From Candidatus Tabaqchalia intestinavium (GTDB taxonomy: Bacteria > Bacillota > Clostridia > Oscillospirales > CAJFTT01), in contig CAJFTT010000021.1 of assembly GCA_904420005.1 (NCBI GenBank), positions 22,538 to 86,537 on the forward strand: a stretch of 64,000 bases of DNA, given 5' to 3'. The notes below the pieces were generated by a model. It saw only the letters and a list, made by a program, of their open reading frames with translations. It made no database searches and was not told the origin of the DNA. Position 1 is the first letter of the stretch; each line of letters begins with the position of its first letter. The translations under genes and the position numbers were made by a program. This document shows, in pieces, positions 24,210-32,367 of the stretch.

Positions 24210-24806
24210 ATGAATATGATGAATTACGTCTGGAGCGGCATGCTCCTGCTCTCCATTCTCGGCGGCCTGCTGACCGGGCGCATGGACGCGGTGGCGGCCG
24301 CCGCCATGTCCGGCGCGGCGCAGGGGGTGACGCTGTGCCTGTCGCTGGTGGGCATGCTCTGCCTGTGGAGCGGGCTGATGAAGGTCGCGCACGCGGCGGG
24401 CGTGACCGCGCTGTTCGCCCGGGCGCTGTCGCCGCTGATTCGGGTGCTGTTCCCGGGAGTCGATCCCAAGGGCAGCGCGGGAGAGGCGCTGTCGATGAGC
24501 ATGGCGGCCAATTTCCTCGGTCTCGGCAGCGCAGCGACGCCGCTGGGGATCAACGCCATGCGCGAGCTCGCGCGGGACGCGCCGCCCGGCGTCGCCTCGG
24601 ACAATATGGTCATGCTGGTCGTGCTCAACACCGCCTCCATCCAGCTCATCCCGACGACCATCGCCATGTACCGCCAGGCGGCGGGCAGCAGCGTGCCGTT
24701 CTCCATCCTGCCGGCGGTCTGGCTCGCCTCGGTGCTGTCGGTGGCGGCCGGCGTGCTGTGCGCAAAGCTGCTCGCCCGGCGCAAAAGGGGGCGCGCGCAT
24801 GGATAA
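24210..24806 (+). CDS. spmA: Spore maturation protein A
   Basis: A 198-residue membrane protein of the SpmA/nucleoside-recognition (gate) family. In Bacillus, SpmA and SpmB are needed for spore core dehydration. Visible signatures are LSMSMAANFLGLGSAATPLGI and VLNTASIQLIPTTIAMYRQ, with hydrophobic spans at each end. It overlaps spmB by 8 bp, so they form an operon. The RBS is weak and a second ATG lies three codons in, so the exact start is uncertain. No sporulation-sigma promoter was recognised with confidence. Its presence supports a spore-forming lineage. Confidence 0.9.
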   Translation: MNMMNYVWSGMLLLSILGGLLTGRMDAVAAAAMSGAAQGVTLCLSLVGMLCLWSGLMKVAHAAGVTALFARALSPLIRVLFPGVDPKGSAGEALSMSMAANFLGLGSAATPLGINAMRELARDAPPGVASDNMVMLVVLNTASIQLIPTTIAMYRQAAGSSVPFSILPAVWLASVLSVAAGVLCAKLLARRKRGRAHG

Positions 24807-25323
24807 GATCGGCAGCTTCGTGCTGCCCGCCGTCATTGCGCTCATTCTCGGCGCGGCGCTGTTTCGCGGCGTGAAGGCCTTCGACCTTTTCCTCGACGGG
24901 GCGAAAGACGGGCTGCGCACGGCGGTGGGCATTCTTCCCTCGCTCATCGGGCTTGTGACCGCCATCACCATGCTGTCGGCCTCCGGCGTGCTGGATATGC
25001 TCGTGCAGGCCGTCGCGCCCGCGACCAATCTTCTCGGCATCCCGGAGGAAACGCTGCCGCTGGCGCTGCTGCGCCCGCTCTCGGGCAGCGGCGCGCTCGC
25101 GGTGTATCAGGACATCATCACCAAGAACGGCCCCGACAGCCCCGTGGGTCTCATCGCCTCGACCATGATGGGCTCGAGCGAAACCACATTTTACACCATC
25201 GCCGTCTATTTTGGCACGCTGAAGATCTCCAACATCCGGCACACGCTGCCCGCGGCGCTGGCGGCGGACTTCGCGGGGTTCGTGGCCAGCGTGTTTGCCG
25301 TCTGGCTGCTCATGCTGCGGTGA
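24799..25323 (+). CDS. spmB: Spore maturation protein B
   Basis: A 174-residue membrane protein paired with SpmA. Characteristic segments are FLDGAKDGLRTAVGILPSL, LRPLSGSGALAVYQDII and STMMGSSETTFYTIAVYFG (the SSETTFY motif is diagnostic). About five hydrophobic spans. The start codon overlaps the end of spmA. A convergent terminator hairpin lies 160 bp downstream. Confidence 0.93.
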   Translation: MDKIGSFVLPAVIALILGAALFRGVKAFDLFLDGAKDGLRTAVGILPSLIGLVTAITMLSASGVLDMLVQAVAPATNLLGIPEETLPLALLRPLSGSGALAVYQDIITKNGPDSPVGLIASTMMGSSETTFYTIAVYFGTLKISNIRHTLPAALAADFAGFVASVFAVWLLMLR

Positions 25324-25482
25324 CGCGGCGGGGCGGGGCATTGCCTCCCGCGGCGCAGCGGGAAAAAGCGCGGCATGCCGGCGGCGCGCCGCTGTGCAGA
25401 TTATTGCTGTCAGTCAGGCCTTCACAAGAGGCGCGCCCCCGCCGCTGTGCAGGCACGTTAAACGCGTCGCCCAGAAACAAGC

Positions 25483-25513
25483 AAAGAGCGCATCCACACA
25501 GGGTGCGCTCTTT
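25483..25513. terminator. Bidirectional terminator between spmB and rarA
   Basis: AAAGAGCGCATCC (25483-25495) pairs with GGGTGCGCTCTTT (25501-25513) across a 5-base loop, with one G-T pair. It sits between convergent genes and would work in both directions. Confidence 0.75.
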
Positions 25514-25561
25514 CCCGCTATCATGGCACAAATACGCCGCTGTCCGGGCCGGCCGGCAGCG

Positions 25562-26833
25562 TCAATCCCGGCGCTGGCCGCGGATCTTCTCCCAATAGGC
25601 CTTGGCCGCCTGTTCGTTTTTGTTGTCACCCGGATGATAATACACCGCGTCGCGCAGCGCGTCGGGCAGGTACTGCTGCGGGCACCAGTGATTGGGGCAA
25701 TTATGCGGGTAAACATACGTCTGTCCGTGACCGAGCTTGCCCGCGCCCTGATAATGCGAATCCTTCAGATGCGCGGGGATATCCCCCAGCCGCCCGGCGT
25801 CGACGTCCGCCAGCGCCGCGTCAATGCTGCAGATGGTGGAATTGGACTTGGGCGCGGTGGCCAGCAGGATCACCGCTTCCGCCAGCGGAATGCGCGCCTC
25901 CGGCAGTCCCAGCTGCAGCGCCGCCTCCACGCAGGCGCGCGTGACCACGATGCCCATCGGGTAGGCAAGCCCGATGTCCTCCGCCGCGATGACCGTCAGG
26001 CGGCGGCAGATGGACGGCAGGTCGTCGGCCCGGCACAGCCGCGCGAGGTAATGCAGCGCGGCGTCGGCGTCCGAACCCCGGATGGATTTTTGCAGCGCGG
26101 AGACGATGTCATAGTGCATGTCGCCGTCCCGGTCATATTTCATGCTGCTGCGCTGCGCCACGTCCCGGGCCGTCTCCATCGTCACCCGCAGCGCGTCGGG
26201 CGTGCGCTCGGCCGCGAGGCAGCACAGCTCCACCGCGTTGATGGCTTTGCGCACGTCGCCCGCGCAGGCGACGGAAATATATTCCACGATTTCGTCGGAG
26301 ACCTCGATCGGCTTGCCGTATTCCTTCTCGCAGAAAGCGAACGCCCGCCGCACCGCGACGGCCACCTCCTGCGGCGTGACAGGACGGAACTCAAAGACCG
26401 TCGAGCGCGACAGAATCGCGTTGTAGACGTAAAAATACGGGTTGTCCGCCGTGGAGGCGATGAGGGTGATGTCGCCGTTTTCGATGAATTGCAGCAGCGT
26501 CTGCTGCTGCTTTTTGTTGAGATACTGGATCTCGTCCAGGTACAGCAGGATCCCGCCCGGCGCGCCGAGCGTGCCGATCTCGCCGATGACCTCCTTGATG
26601 TCGGCGGTGGAGGCCGTCGTGCCGTTGAGCTTATACAGCCGTTTGCCCGCCCGATCGGCGATGATACGCGCGAGCGTCGTCTTGCCGATGCCGGCCGGGC
26701 CGTAAAAAATCATATTCGGGATCTGCCCGCTCTCAATGATGCGGCGCAGAATCCCGTTCTTTCCGATCAGATGCCGCTGCCCTACCACGTCGTCGAGCGT
26801 GGCGGGGCGCAGGCGGTCCGCCAACGGCGTCAT
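25562..26833 (-). CDS. rarA: Replication-associated recombination protein A (RarA/MgsA AAA ATPase)
   Basis: A 423-residue AAA+ clamp-loader-like ATPase that acts at stalled replication forks. Motifs are DRLRPATLDDVVGQRHL at the start, Walker A GPAGIGKTT, Walker B LYLDEIQYLN, sensor 1 ASTADNPYF, arginine finger LSRS, and the C-terminal oligomerisation region with CRRLTVIAAEDIGLAYP and GDIPAHLKDSHY, all typical of RarA. AAAGGAGG lies 7 bases before the ATG. Monocistronic by position. Confidence 0.95.
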   Translation of the reverse strand: MTPLADRLRPATLDDVVGQRHLIGKNGILRRIIESGQIPNMIFYGPAGIGKTTLARIIADRAGKRLYKLNGTTASTADIKEVIGEIGTLGAPGGILLYLDEIQYLNKKQQQTLLQFIENGDITLIASTADNPYFYVYNAILSRSTVFEFRPVTPQEVAVAVRRAFAFCEKEYGKPIEVSDEIVEYISVACAGDVRKAINAVELCCLAAERTPDALRVTMETARDVAQRSSMKYDRDGDMHYDIVSALQKSIRGSDADAALHYLARLCRADDLPSICRRLTVIAAEDIGLAYPMGIVVTRACVEAALQLGLPEARIPLAEAVILLATAPKSNSTICSIDAALADVDAGRLGDIPAHLKDSHYQGAGKLGHGQTYVYPHNCPNHWCPQQYLPDALRDAVYYHPGDNKNEQAAKAYWEKIRGQRRD

Positions 26834-26926
26834 GCCGCCGCCTCCTTTCCGTTTCTTCCGGCCGGGGGCCGCCGGATAGGCCGAGTTTGGTCTTGCAGCC
26901 CGCGATCGCCCCCGGGAAAGCGCCGG

Positions 26927-27052
26927 GGCCGCGGGGCATTTGGAGAGCGGTCAGGCGCTTTGCAGCACCGACCTGCCAGGCCCGCGGGGCGCAAGGGCCA
27001 TTTCATCCCGATGAGGGAAAGCGCCGGGATCAGGATGCCAGGCCCGCGGGGC
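26927..27052. repeat. GC-rich degenerate repeats upstream of rarA
   Basis: GGCCGCGGGGC-type motifs at 26927, 26978 and 27040 (AGGCCCGCGGGGC in the last two, 62 bp apart) and GGGAAAGCGCCGGG at about 26914 and 27015. Belongs to the same general class of intergenic repeats with a period near 60 bp. Confidence 0.5.
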
Positions 27053-27059
27053 ACACGGG

Positions 27060-27821
27060 TCATTCCCCCAGGAAAAAGGCCAGCGCCTTTTGAATGTATG
27101 CATCCCAGAAATCCCAGTCGTGCCGGCCCGGCCCTTCGTCATAGGTATACGCAAAGCCGAGCGCGTCAAGCCGCCCGCGGAACTGGCGGTTCTCCTCATA
27201 GAGGAAATCCTCCGTCCCGCAAGCGAGATACACCCGCGTGCGCGCCTCTGCCGGCAGCTGCATCTGCTTGTGCGCGAGCAGGGAAAGATCGCACTCCGGC
27301 GGCTCGGTCTGCGCGTCGCCGACCACGCTGTCCACCAGCTTGTGCCGCTGCGGGTCGTCGCCACGGCGCGCATTCTGCACCGGCGTGATGGCGGCGGACA
27401 GCCCGGCGCAGGCGGCGAACTGCCCGGGCTGCCCGAGCCCCAGCTTCAGCGCGCCGAAGCCGCCCATCGACAGCCCGGCGACAAACGTGCCCGCCCGCGC
27501 GGCCGTGACCGGGAAGGTGCTGCGGATGAAATCCGGCAGTTCCCTGGCGATGTACGAGCCGTACATCCCCCCGTGTACCATATCGCAATAAAAGCTCAGC
27601 TGCGCGTCCGGCATCACGACCGCGAGAGAATAGCGCGCGGCATATTGCTCGATGCGCGTGTTGCGCAGCCATGAGGTATGGTCGTCGGACATGCCGTGCA
27701 GCAGATACAGCACCGGGAAGCCGCCATCGGGCGTCTGCTCCCGGTCGGTTGGCATGAGGATGTTGACCCCGGTGTTCATGCCGAGGAAATGGGAGCGCAG
27801 GGTCGTCTGAAACAGGGCCAT
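27060..27821 (-). CDS. Esterase D-like alpha/beta hydrolase (tributyrin esterase family)
   Basis: A 253-residue cytoplasmic esterase of the EstA/S-formylglutathione hydrolase-like group. The nucleophile elbow is GLSMGG (Ser near residue 114), the oxyanion strand is LLHGMSDDHTSW, and the acid and His come late in CGTEDFLYEEN and GRHDWDFW (catalytic His). The N-terminal MALFQ...LGMNTGVNILMP matches the family. The start at 27821 has AAAGGAG about 8 bases upstream; longer in-frame versions have no RBS. Natural substrate unknown, probably short acyl esters on sugars or xenobiotics. Confidence 0.87.
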   Translation of the reverse strand: MALFQTTLRSHFLGMNTGVNILMPTDREQTPDGGFPVLYLLHGMSDDHTSWLRNTRIEQYAARYSLAVVMPDAQLSFYCDMVHGGMYGSYIARELPDFIRSTFPVTAARAGTFVAGLSMGGFGALKLGLGQPGQFAACAGLSAAITPVQNARRGDDPQRHKLVDSVVGDAQTEPPECDLSLLAHKQMQLPAEARTRVYLACGTEDFLYEENRQFRGRLDALGFAYTYDEGPGRHDWDFWDAYIQKALAFFLGE

Positions 27822-28028
27822 GGGCCTCTCTCCTTTCTTCCAGCCGCCCGCGGCCGCAGGCGGGGCGCAGGCGGCATCGCGGCCGGGCCAGCCGGGCCGG
27901 AACGCAGCGCGCCGGGCCTCGCGGCGCAACGCTGCCCCGCAGCGCCCGGCGCCGCTCTCCATCCGGCGGGAGGCACCGCCGGCGCGCCTCCGGCCGCCGC
28001 GGCGTCTCCCGCACGCAGTATCATTAAT

Positions 28029-29279
28029 TCAGTACAGCGGATATTCCTCGCAGATGGCCTGCACCATGCCGCGCACTTCGTCCGCGCTGGCCTCGAAATC
28101 CGTCGCCGTGCGGAAAATGCACTCCGCGATCTTGTCCATATCCTTCTCTTTGAGTCCGCGGCTCGTGACCGCCGGGGTGCCGATGCGCACGCCGCTGGTG
28201 ACGAAGGGACTCTGCGGGTCGTTGGGAATGGCGTTTTTATTGACGGTGATATACACCTCGTCCAGCCGGTGCTCCAGCTCCTTGCCGGTGATGCCCATGT
28301 TGCGCAGGTCGACGAGCATGAGGTGGTTATCCGTGCCGCCCGTCAGCAGCGAGAAGCCGCGGCGCACCAGCCCGTCCGCCAGCGCGGCGGCGTTCTTGAC
28401 GATCTGCGCCTGATAGGTCTTAAATTCCGGGGAAAGCGCCTCGCCCAGGCAGACGGCCTTCGCGGCGATGACGTGCATCAGCGGGCCGCCCTGGCTGCCC
28501 GGGAAAATGGCCTTGTCGATCTTCTTCGCCAGCTCCTCGCGGCACAGGATCATGCCGCCGCGCGGGCCGCGCAGCGTCTTATGCGTGGTGGTGGTGACAA
28601 CGTCGGCATAGGGCACGGGGCTCTGATGCAGGCCCGCGGCGACGAGGCCCGCGATGTGCGCCATATCGACCATGAAATAGGCCCCGACCTCTTTGGCGAT
28701 CTTGCCGATGCGCTCGAAATCGATGGCGCGCGGATACGCCGAAGCGCCCGCGACGATGAGCTTCGGCCGGATCTCCCGGGCCTGCGCCTCCATCTTGTCG
28801 TAATCGATCCGGTGCGTCTCGTCGTCCACGAGATACGGCACAAAGTGATACAGCACGCCGCTCATGTTGACCGGGGAACCGTGGGTCAGGTGCCCCCCGT
28901 GCGCGAGGCTCATGCCCATGACGGTGTCGCCCGGCTGCAGCAGCGCGAAATACACGGCCAGGTTCGCCTGCGCCCCGCTGTGCGGCTGCACATTGGCATG
29001 CTCGGCGCCGAAGAGCTTCTTCGCGCGCTCGATGGCGATGTTCTCCACCACGTCGACGCATTCGCAGCCGCCGTAGTAACGCTTGCCGGGGTAGCCCTCG
29101 GCATATTTATTGGTCAGCACGCTGCCCATCGCGGCCATGACCGCGCCGGAGACAATATTCTCCGAAGCGATCAGCTCGAGATTCCGCCGCTGGCGCGCCA
29201 GCTCCCGGCCCATCGCTTCGCCGACCTCGGCGTCAAATTTCGAAACAAAGCCGATGCTGTCCATCAGTTCCATATTCAT
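28029..29279 (-). CDS. glyA: Serine hydroxymethyltransferase
   Basis: PLP enzyme interconverting serine plus tetrahydrofolate and glycine plus methylene-tetrahydrofolate in the cytoplasm. At 416 residues it has the full family length. [33 protein letters not shown] and the PLP lysine in [14 protein letters not shown] (Lys near residue 233) are all present, as is the C-terminal [15 protein letters not shown] near-consensus promoter lies 40-70 bp upstream. No glycine riboswitch was seen. Confidence 0.97.
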   Translation of the reverse strand: MNMELMDSIGFVSKFDAEVGEAMGRELARQRRNLELIASENIVSGAVMAAMGSVLTNKYAEGYPGKRYYGGCECVDVVENIAIERAKKLFGAEHANVQPHSGAQANLAVYFALLQPGDTVMGMSLAHGGHLTHGSPVNMSGVLYHFVPYLVDDETHRIDYDKMEAQAREIRPKLIVAGASAYPRAIDFERIGKIAKEVGAYFMVDMAHIAGLVAAGLHQSPVPYADVVTTTTHKTLRGPRGGMILCREELAKKIDKAIFPGSQGGPLMHVIAAKAVCLGEALSPEFKTYQAQIVKNAAALADGLVRRGFSLLTGGTDNHLMLVDLRNMGITGKELEHRLDEVYITVNKNAIPNDPQSPFVTSGVRIGTPAVTSRGLKEKDMDKIAECIFRTATDFEASADEVRGMVQAICEEYPLY

Positions 29280-29320
29280 TCTTCATCCCTGGCCTTTCCT
29301 GCGTTAGCAAATGATAGTTT

Positions 29321-29349
29321 ATTATACAACACTTTCCCTGCTTCGGCAA
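29321..29349 (-). promoter_or_regulatory. Predicted sigma-A promoter of glyA
   Basis: Minus strand TTGCCG, 17 bases, TATAAT. It is divergent from the nth promoter, whose -35 begins 32 bp away. Confidence 0.75.
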
Positions 29350-29380
29350 GGGTGCCAGCGTCGAATTCTGTCAGAATTGA

Positions 29381-29409
29381 TTGAAAAAATCGCCGCGATG
29401 TGCTATGCT
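29381..29409 (+). promoter_or_regulatory. Predicted sigma-A promoter of nth
   Basis: TTGAAA, 17 bases, TATGCT. The leader would be about 210 nt and GC-rich, without a recognisable RNA motif. Confidence 0.6.
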
Positions 29410-29621
29410 GGGAATATATTGCAGCGGGCAAGCATCGGCGCGCGCCCCGGCAGCCGCGGCGGGCGCCGCCCCCGGGCGGGAAGCCGCGTCCTCCGCCCCG
29501 CCCAAAATAGCGGAATTTTTTCTCTCCCTCAGCGCCGGGAACCCCCGCGGGAGGGAGGCCGCGCGCCGGCCGGCGGCGCACGCGCGGCCCGCATTCCCCG
29601 CCGGAGAAACGGAGCTTTCTC

Positions 29622-30263
29622 ATGACCAAGAAGGAACGTCTCGCCATCATCCTCGAGCGGCTCGCCGCGCGGTATCCCAACGTCGCCTGCGCGCTGGAAG
29701 CGCAGGAGCCCTATCAGCTGCTCATCGCGGTGCGCCTGTCCGCGCAGTGCACCGACAAGCGCGTCAATATGGTCACGCCCGCGCTGTTCGCGCATTTCCC
29801 TTCGGTGGAGGCCTTCGCCAACGCCGACGTGACGGAGATCGAGGAATATATCAAATCCTGCGGGCTTTACAAAACCAAAGCCAAAAGCATCAAGGAGATG
29901 TGCACCGACATCCTCACCCGGTTCGGCGGGCGCGTACCCGACACGATTGAGGAGCTCACGACCCTCTCCGGCGTGGGGCGCAAGACCGCGAACCTCATCG
30001 TCGGCGATGTTTACGGCAAGTCGGCGGTGGTCGTGGATACGCATTTCATCCGCTTATCCAACCGCATGGGGCTGACGAAATCGGACAACCCCGTCGTCAT
30101 CGAGCGGGAGATGCGCCGCCTGCTGCCGCCCGAGGAAAGCATGAAATTCTGCCACCGCATCGTGTGGTTTGGCCGGGAACAGTGCCCCGCGGCGCGCCCG
30201 CTGTGCAGCACCTGCCCGCTGGCCGACGTCTGCCCCAAGGTGGGCGTGACGAAAAGCCGCTGA
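29622..30263 (+). CDS. nth: Endonuclease III (DNA glycosylase/AP lyase)
   Basis: Base-excision repair enzyme for oxidised pyrimidines. 213 residues, the usual length. The helix-hairpin-helix is LSGVGRKTANLI with the catalytic Lys in GRKTA (near residue 120), the catalytic Asp is in VVDTHF (near 138), and the [4Fe-4S] cluster ligands are C-X6-C-X2-C-X5-C at about residues 187-203. CGGAG lies 7 bases before the ATG. Single gene, divergent from glyA. Confidence 0.97.
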   Translation: MTKKERLAIILERLAARYPNVACALEAQEPYQLLIAVRLSAQCTDKRVNMVTPALFAHFPSVEAFANADVTEIEEYIKSCGLYKTKAKSIKEMCTDILTRFGGRVPDTIEELTTLSGVGRKTANLIVGDVYGKSAVVVDTHFIRLSNRMGLTKSDNPVVIEREMRRLLPPEESMKFCHRIVWFGREQCPAARPLCSTCPLADVCPKVGVTKSR

Positions 30264-30454
30264 CCGGCGGGCGCCAGCCGGCTCGCCGATGAAACGGAGC
30301 TCGGCCGCAGGCGTTTCGCGCAAAAGGCGCGCCCGTGTTTTGTGCTTGGCCCGTGTTTTTCCCGTTGCAGCCCCATGGACCGCGCAGCGGACGGATGCGA
30401 AAAACGCAGTCACCCGCGGCGGGTGGTTCTTTGTTGCGCCCCGCCGCCTGAAAG

Positions 30455-30506
30455 CAGAAAAAAGAACGAGAGCCGGGAGACGTTTGCGGGCGTCCCCCGG
30501 CTCTCG
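30455..30506 (-). terminator. Terminator of the small helical protein gene at 30538
   Basis: A GAGAGCCGGG.GACG stem (30468-30482 with 30491-30505) is followed on the minus strand by GTTCTTTTTTC, about 30 bp after the stop codon. Confidence 0.85.
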
Positions 30507-30537
30507 CCGCCTGTACGCGAACGCGGCTTCGCTGGCT

Positions 30538-30969
30538 TCAGAGATATTTTTTCATTTCCTCGATGTTTTTCTGCTCCGTCTGCACGAGCTTCTCCGCCAG
30601 CGCCTGCGTCTGCGGATCGGTCAGCGGCAGCTCTTTGCGGTGCTTCGTGATCTCCACCACGCCCATGGTGCTGCCCTGGATCATCATCCGGGCCATGTTG
30701 GAAGGCGTCTTGTCCTTCATGGTGTTGATCTTGAGCATCAGGCTGGAGGACATCTTGGCATAGCCCGGGATGTCGGATGCGGTGACGCCCTTTTTCTGCG
30801 AAAGGCTCTGCGCGCTGTCGACAATGTTCTGGTATTCCGTCAGCTGGGTCTCCAGCGCGCGGCGGAACGGAATGTCGTCGGTGATCTTGATGAGCTGGGT
30901 GATGGTTTCCGTCCCCATCTGCGCGTTCTGATTGATGAAGCTGAGCAGCTGTTCGTCCTGTTGCAGCAT
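30538..30969 (-). CDS. Small all-helical protein of unknown function
   Basis: A 143-residue soluble protein, almost entirely predicted helix, with Gln/Glu/Lys-rich amphipathic stretches (LLSFINQNAQMG, RRALETQLTEYQNIVD, MMIQGSTMGVVEITK, LAEKLVQTEQKNIEEM). The layout suggests a four-helix bundle reminiscent of ferritin-like or DUF2383-type proteins, but the metal-ligand pattern of ferritins is not evident. The start is chosen for AAGGAGG 7 bases upstream; upstream in-frame codons are unsupported. It has its own terminator and ends up alone between nth and ribU. Confidence 0.7.
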   Translation of the reverse strand: MLQQDEQLLSFINQNAQMGTETITQLIKITDDIPFRRALETQLTEYQNIVDSAQSLSQKKGVTASDIPGYAKMSSSLMLKINTMKDKTPSNMARMMIQGSTMGVVEITKHRKELPLTDPQTQALAEKLVQTEQKNIEEMKKYL

Positions 30970-31044
30970 GAAAATGCCTCCTTCTGGTGATGAAATCTCC
31001 CTGTTAGGATGCCGGATTTCCACGCTGTTTATGCATCACGCGGG

Positions 31045-31644
31045 TTACGCCGCTTTGCCGCGCAGGATGGGCGAGATTTTCTTATAGATCAAAAACGTCA
31101 GCAGCACGCTGCACAGCCCCTTGCCGAACGTGAAGGGAAGATTGAACACAAGCAGCGCCTGCCAGAGATTCTGGATGCTGGGCAGGATGGTCTGGTACAT
31201 GCCGAGGATCGCCTCGGTGGGCATACCGATCTGGCCATAGAGCGGATAAACGATAAAATAATTCGTCAGCACGCCGCCCGCCGCCATGGCAAGCGCGCCG
31301 ACCAGCGACGCCAGCAGCGCGCTGCCCCGGCCTTTATGCCGGCGGTAAATCAGGCCAGCCGGCAGCACAAACAGCGTGCCCAGCAGAAAATTGGACAGCT
31401 CCCCCACGCCGGCGGTCGAGGTAAAAAACAGATGGATCAGATTCTTGAAAAAGCAGACCGCCACGCCGCTGAGCGGCCCGAGCGAGAACGAGGCCAGCAG
31501 CGCCGGGAAATCCGAGAAATCCAGCGACAGGAACGACGGCATGAACGGCAGCTTGATGGTGAAAAACATCAGCACCGTCCCGACGGCGGAGAGCATGGCG
31601 ATCATCGCGATGCGCCACAGATGCAGATAACTTTTGTTGACCAT
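31045..31644 (-). CDS. ribU: Riboflavin ECF transporter substrate-binding protein RibU
   Basis: A 199-residue S-component with six hydrophobic spans that binds riboflavin and works with the shared ECF energising module (not in this window). Family features are the N-terminal helix WRIAMIAMLSAVGTVLMFF, KLPFMPSFLSLDFSDFPALL and FFKNLIHLFF, and the loop NYFIVYPLYG. Assignment is strengthened by the FMN riboswitch directly upstream. The ATG at 31644 follows GTGAGG; expression should fall when FMN is plentiful. Confidence 0.93.
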   Translation of the reverse strand: MVNKSYLHLWRIAMIAMLSAVGTVLMFFTIKLPFMPSFLSLDFSDFPALLASFSLGPLSGVAVCFFKNLIHLFFTSTAGVGELSNFLLGTLFVLPAGLIYRRHKGRGSALLASLVGALAMAAGGVLTNYFIVYPLYGQIGMPTEAILGMYQTILPSIQNLWQALLVFNLPFTFGKGLCSVLLTFLIYKKISPILRGKAA

Positions 31645-31698
31645 GGGAAAAACCTCACAATGCAGAAAATTTTCAGGCTTGTGAGAAGCGCGGCCCGC

Positions 31699-31742
31699 GC
31701 CAAAAAACAAAACCGCCCTGTCTGCCGCAGCAAACAGGGCGG
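31699..31742 (-). terminator. Riboswitch-controlled terminator ahead of ribU
   Basis: CCGCCCTGT (31713-31721) pairs with ACAGGGCGG (31734-31742), followed on the minus strand by TTTTGTTTTTT. It lies between the FMN aptamer and ribU, so FMN binding likely causes termination. Confidence 0.85.
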
Positions 31743-31767
31743 ATCTTCCTCGCAAGAAGCCGCTGAA

Positions 31768-31902
31768 CCTTCTTCCATCCGGACTCACGCACGTCGTGCG
31801 GTCACCGTCGGTCCTGGATTCCAACCAGCGTCAGCTTTCGCTCGCGGACTCGTCGCTCAAGGCGCTTCACCGCCGGTGGGGAATTGCACCCCGCCCTGAA
31901 TT
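31768..31902 (-). ncRNA. FMN riboswitch (RFN element)
   Basis: Minus strand carries the RFN core in order: CAGGGCGGGGTGCAATTCC, CCACCGGCGGT, GAGTCCGCGAGC, CTGGTTGGAATCCAG-like variable arm, GACCGACGGT and GAGTCCGGATGG. It sits 120 nt upstream of ribU with a terminator between. Confidence 0.95.
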
Positions 31903-31908
31903 GAGTCC

Positions 31909-31937
31909 AGTATACGCCGTGCGCGCAGATTTGTCAA
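31909..31937 (-). promoter_or_regulatory. Sigma-A promoter of the FMN riboswitch-ribU unit
   Basis: Minus strand TTGACA, 17 bases, TATACT, immediately upstream of the RFN element. Confidence 0.87.
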
Positions 31938-32088
31938 CAGCAAATCCGAAGAGCGCCGACGCCGCGCCGGCCAATCGGGGGACTGGCGAGCGCCGCCCCA
32001 GGCCGCACGGCCAGGCGCGGCCGAATGCCGCGGGGCTCAAAGCTGGCGCTGCCGGATCAGGCACGGCCAGCCTCGCCCGAAAACCGTA

Positions 32089-32259
32089 TCCATGCAGGCG
32101 CGGAGCGGGTTAGAAAAAGATCGGGCAAAATCGCGGCCTGCCGACCGCATCCATGCAGGAAAAGCGGGGGACGCGCGGGCCGGCGCGGCCCCGCCGGAGA
32201 ACGGCCGCACAGGCGGGATGGGCGCGGCCCCGCCGGAGAACGGCCACGCGGGCGGGATG
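32089..32259. repeat. Repeat cluster: 61-bp spaced motif and a 39-bp tandem duplication
   Basis: ATCCATGCAGG occurs at 32089 and 32150 (61 bp apart). Then a 39-bp unit beginning GGCGCGGCCCCGCCGGAGAA and ending GGCGGGATG is duplicated head to tail at 32182-32220 and 32221-32259 with only a few differences. Non-coding gap between ribU's promoter and the transporter operon; no other gene is seen in 31940-32367. Confidence 0.75.
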
Positions 32260-32367
32260 GGCGCCCCATTGTCGGCCGCTCCCCGGTCTTATCCGCAACG
32301 GCCGCGCAGGCAAAAGCCGGCCCTTTTCGCCGCGCGCCGCCGGCCTTGTCAACCGGCCGGCGGCCTG

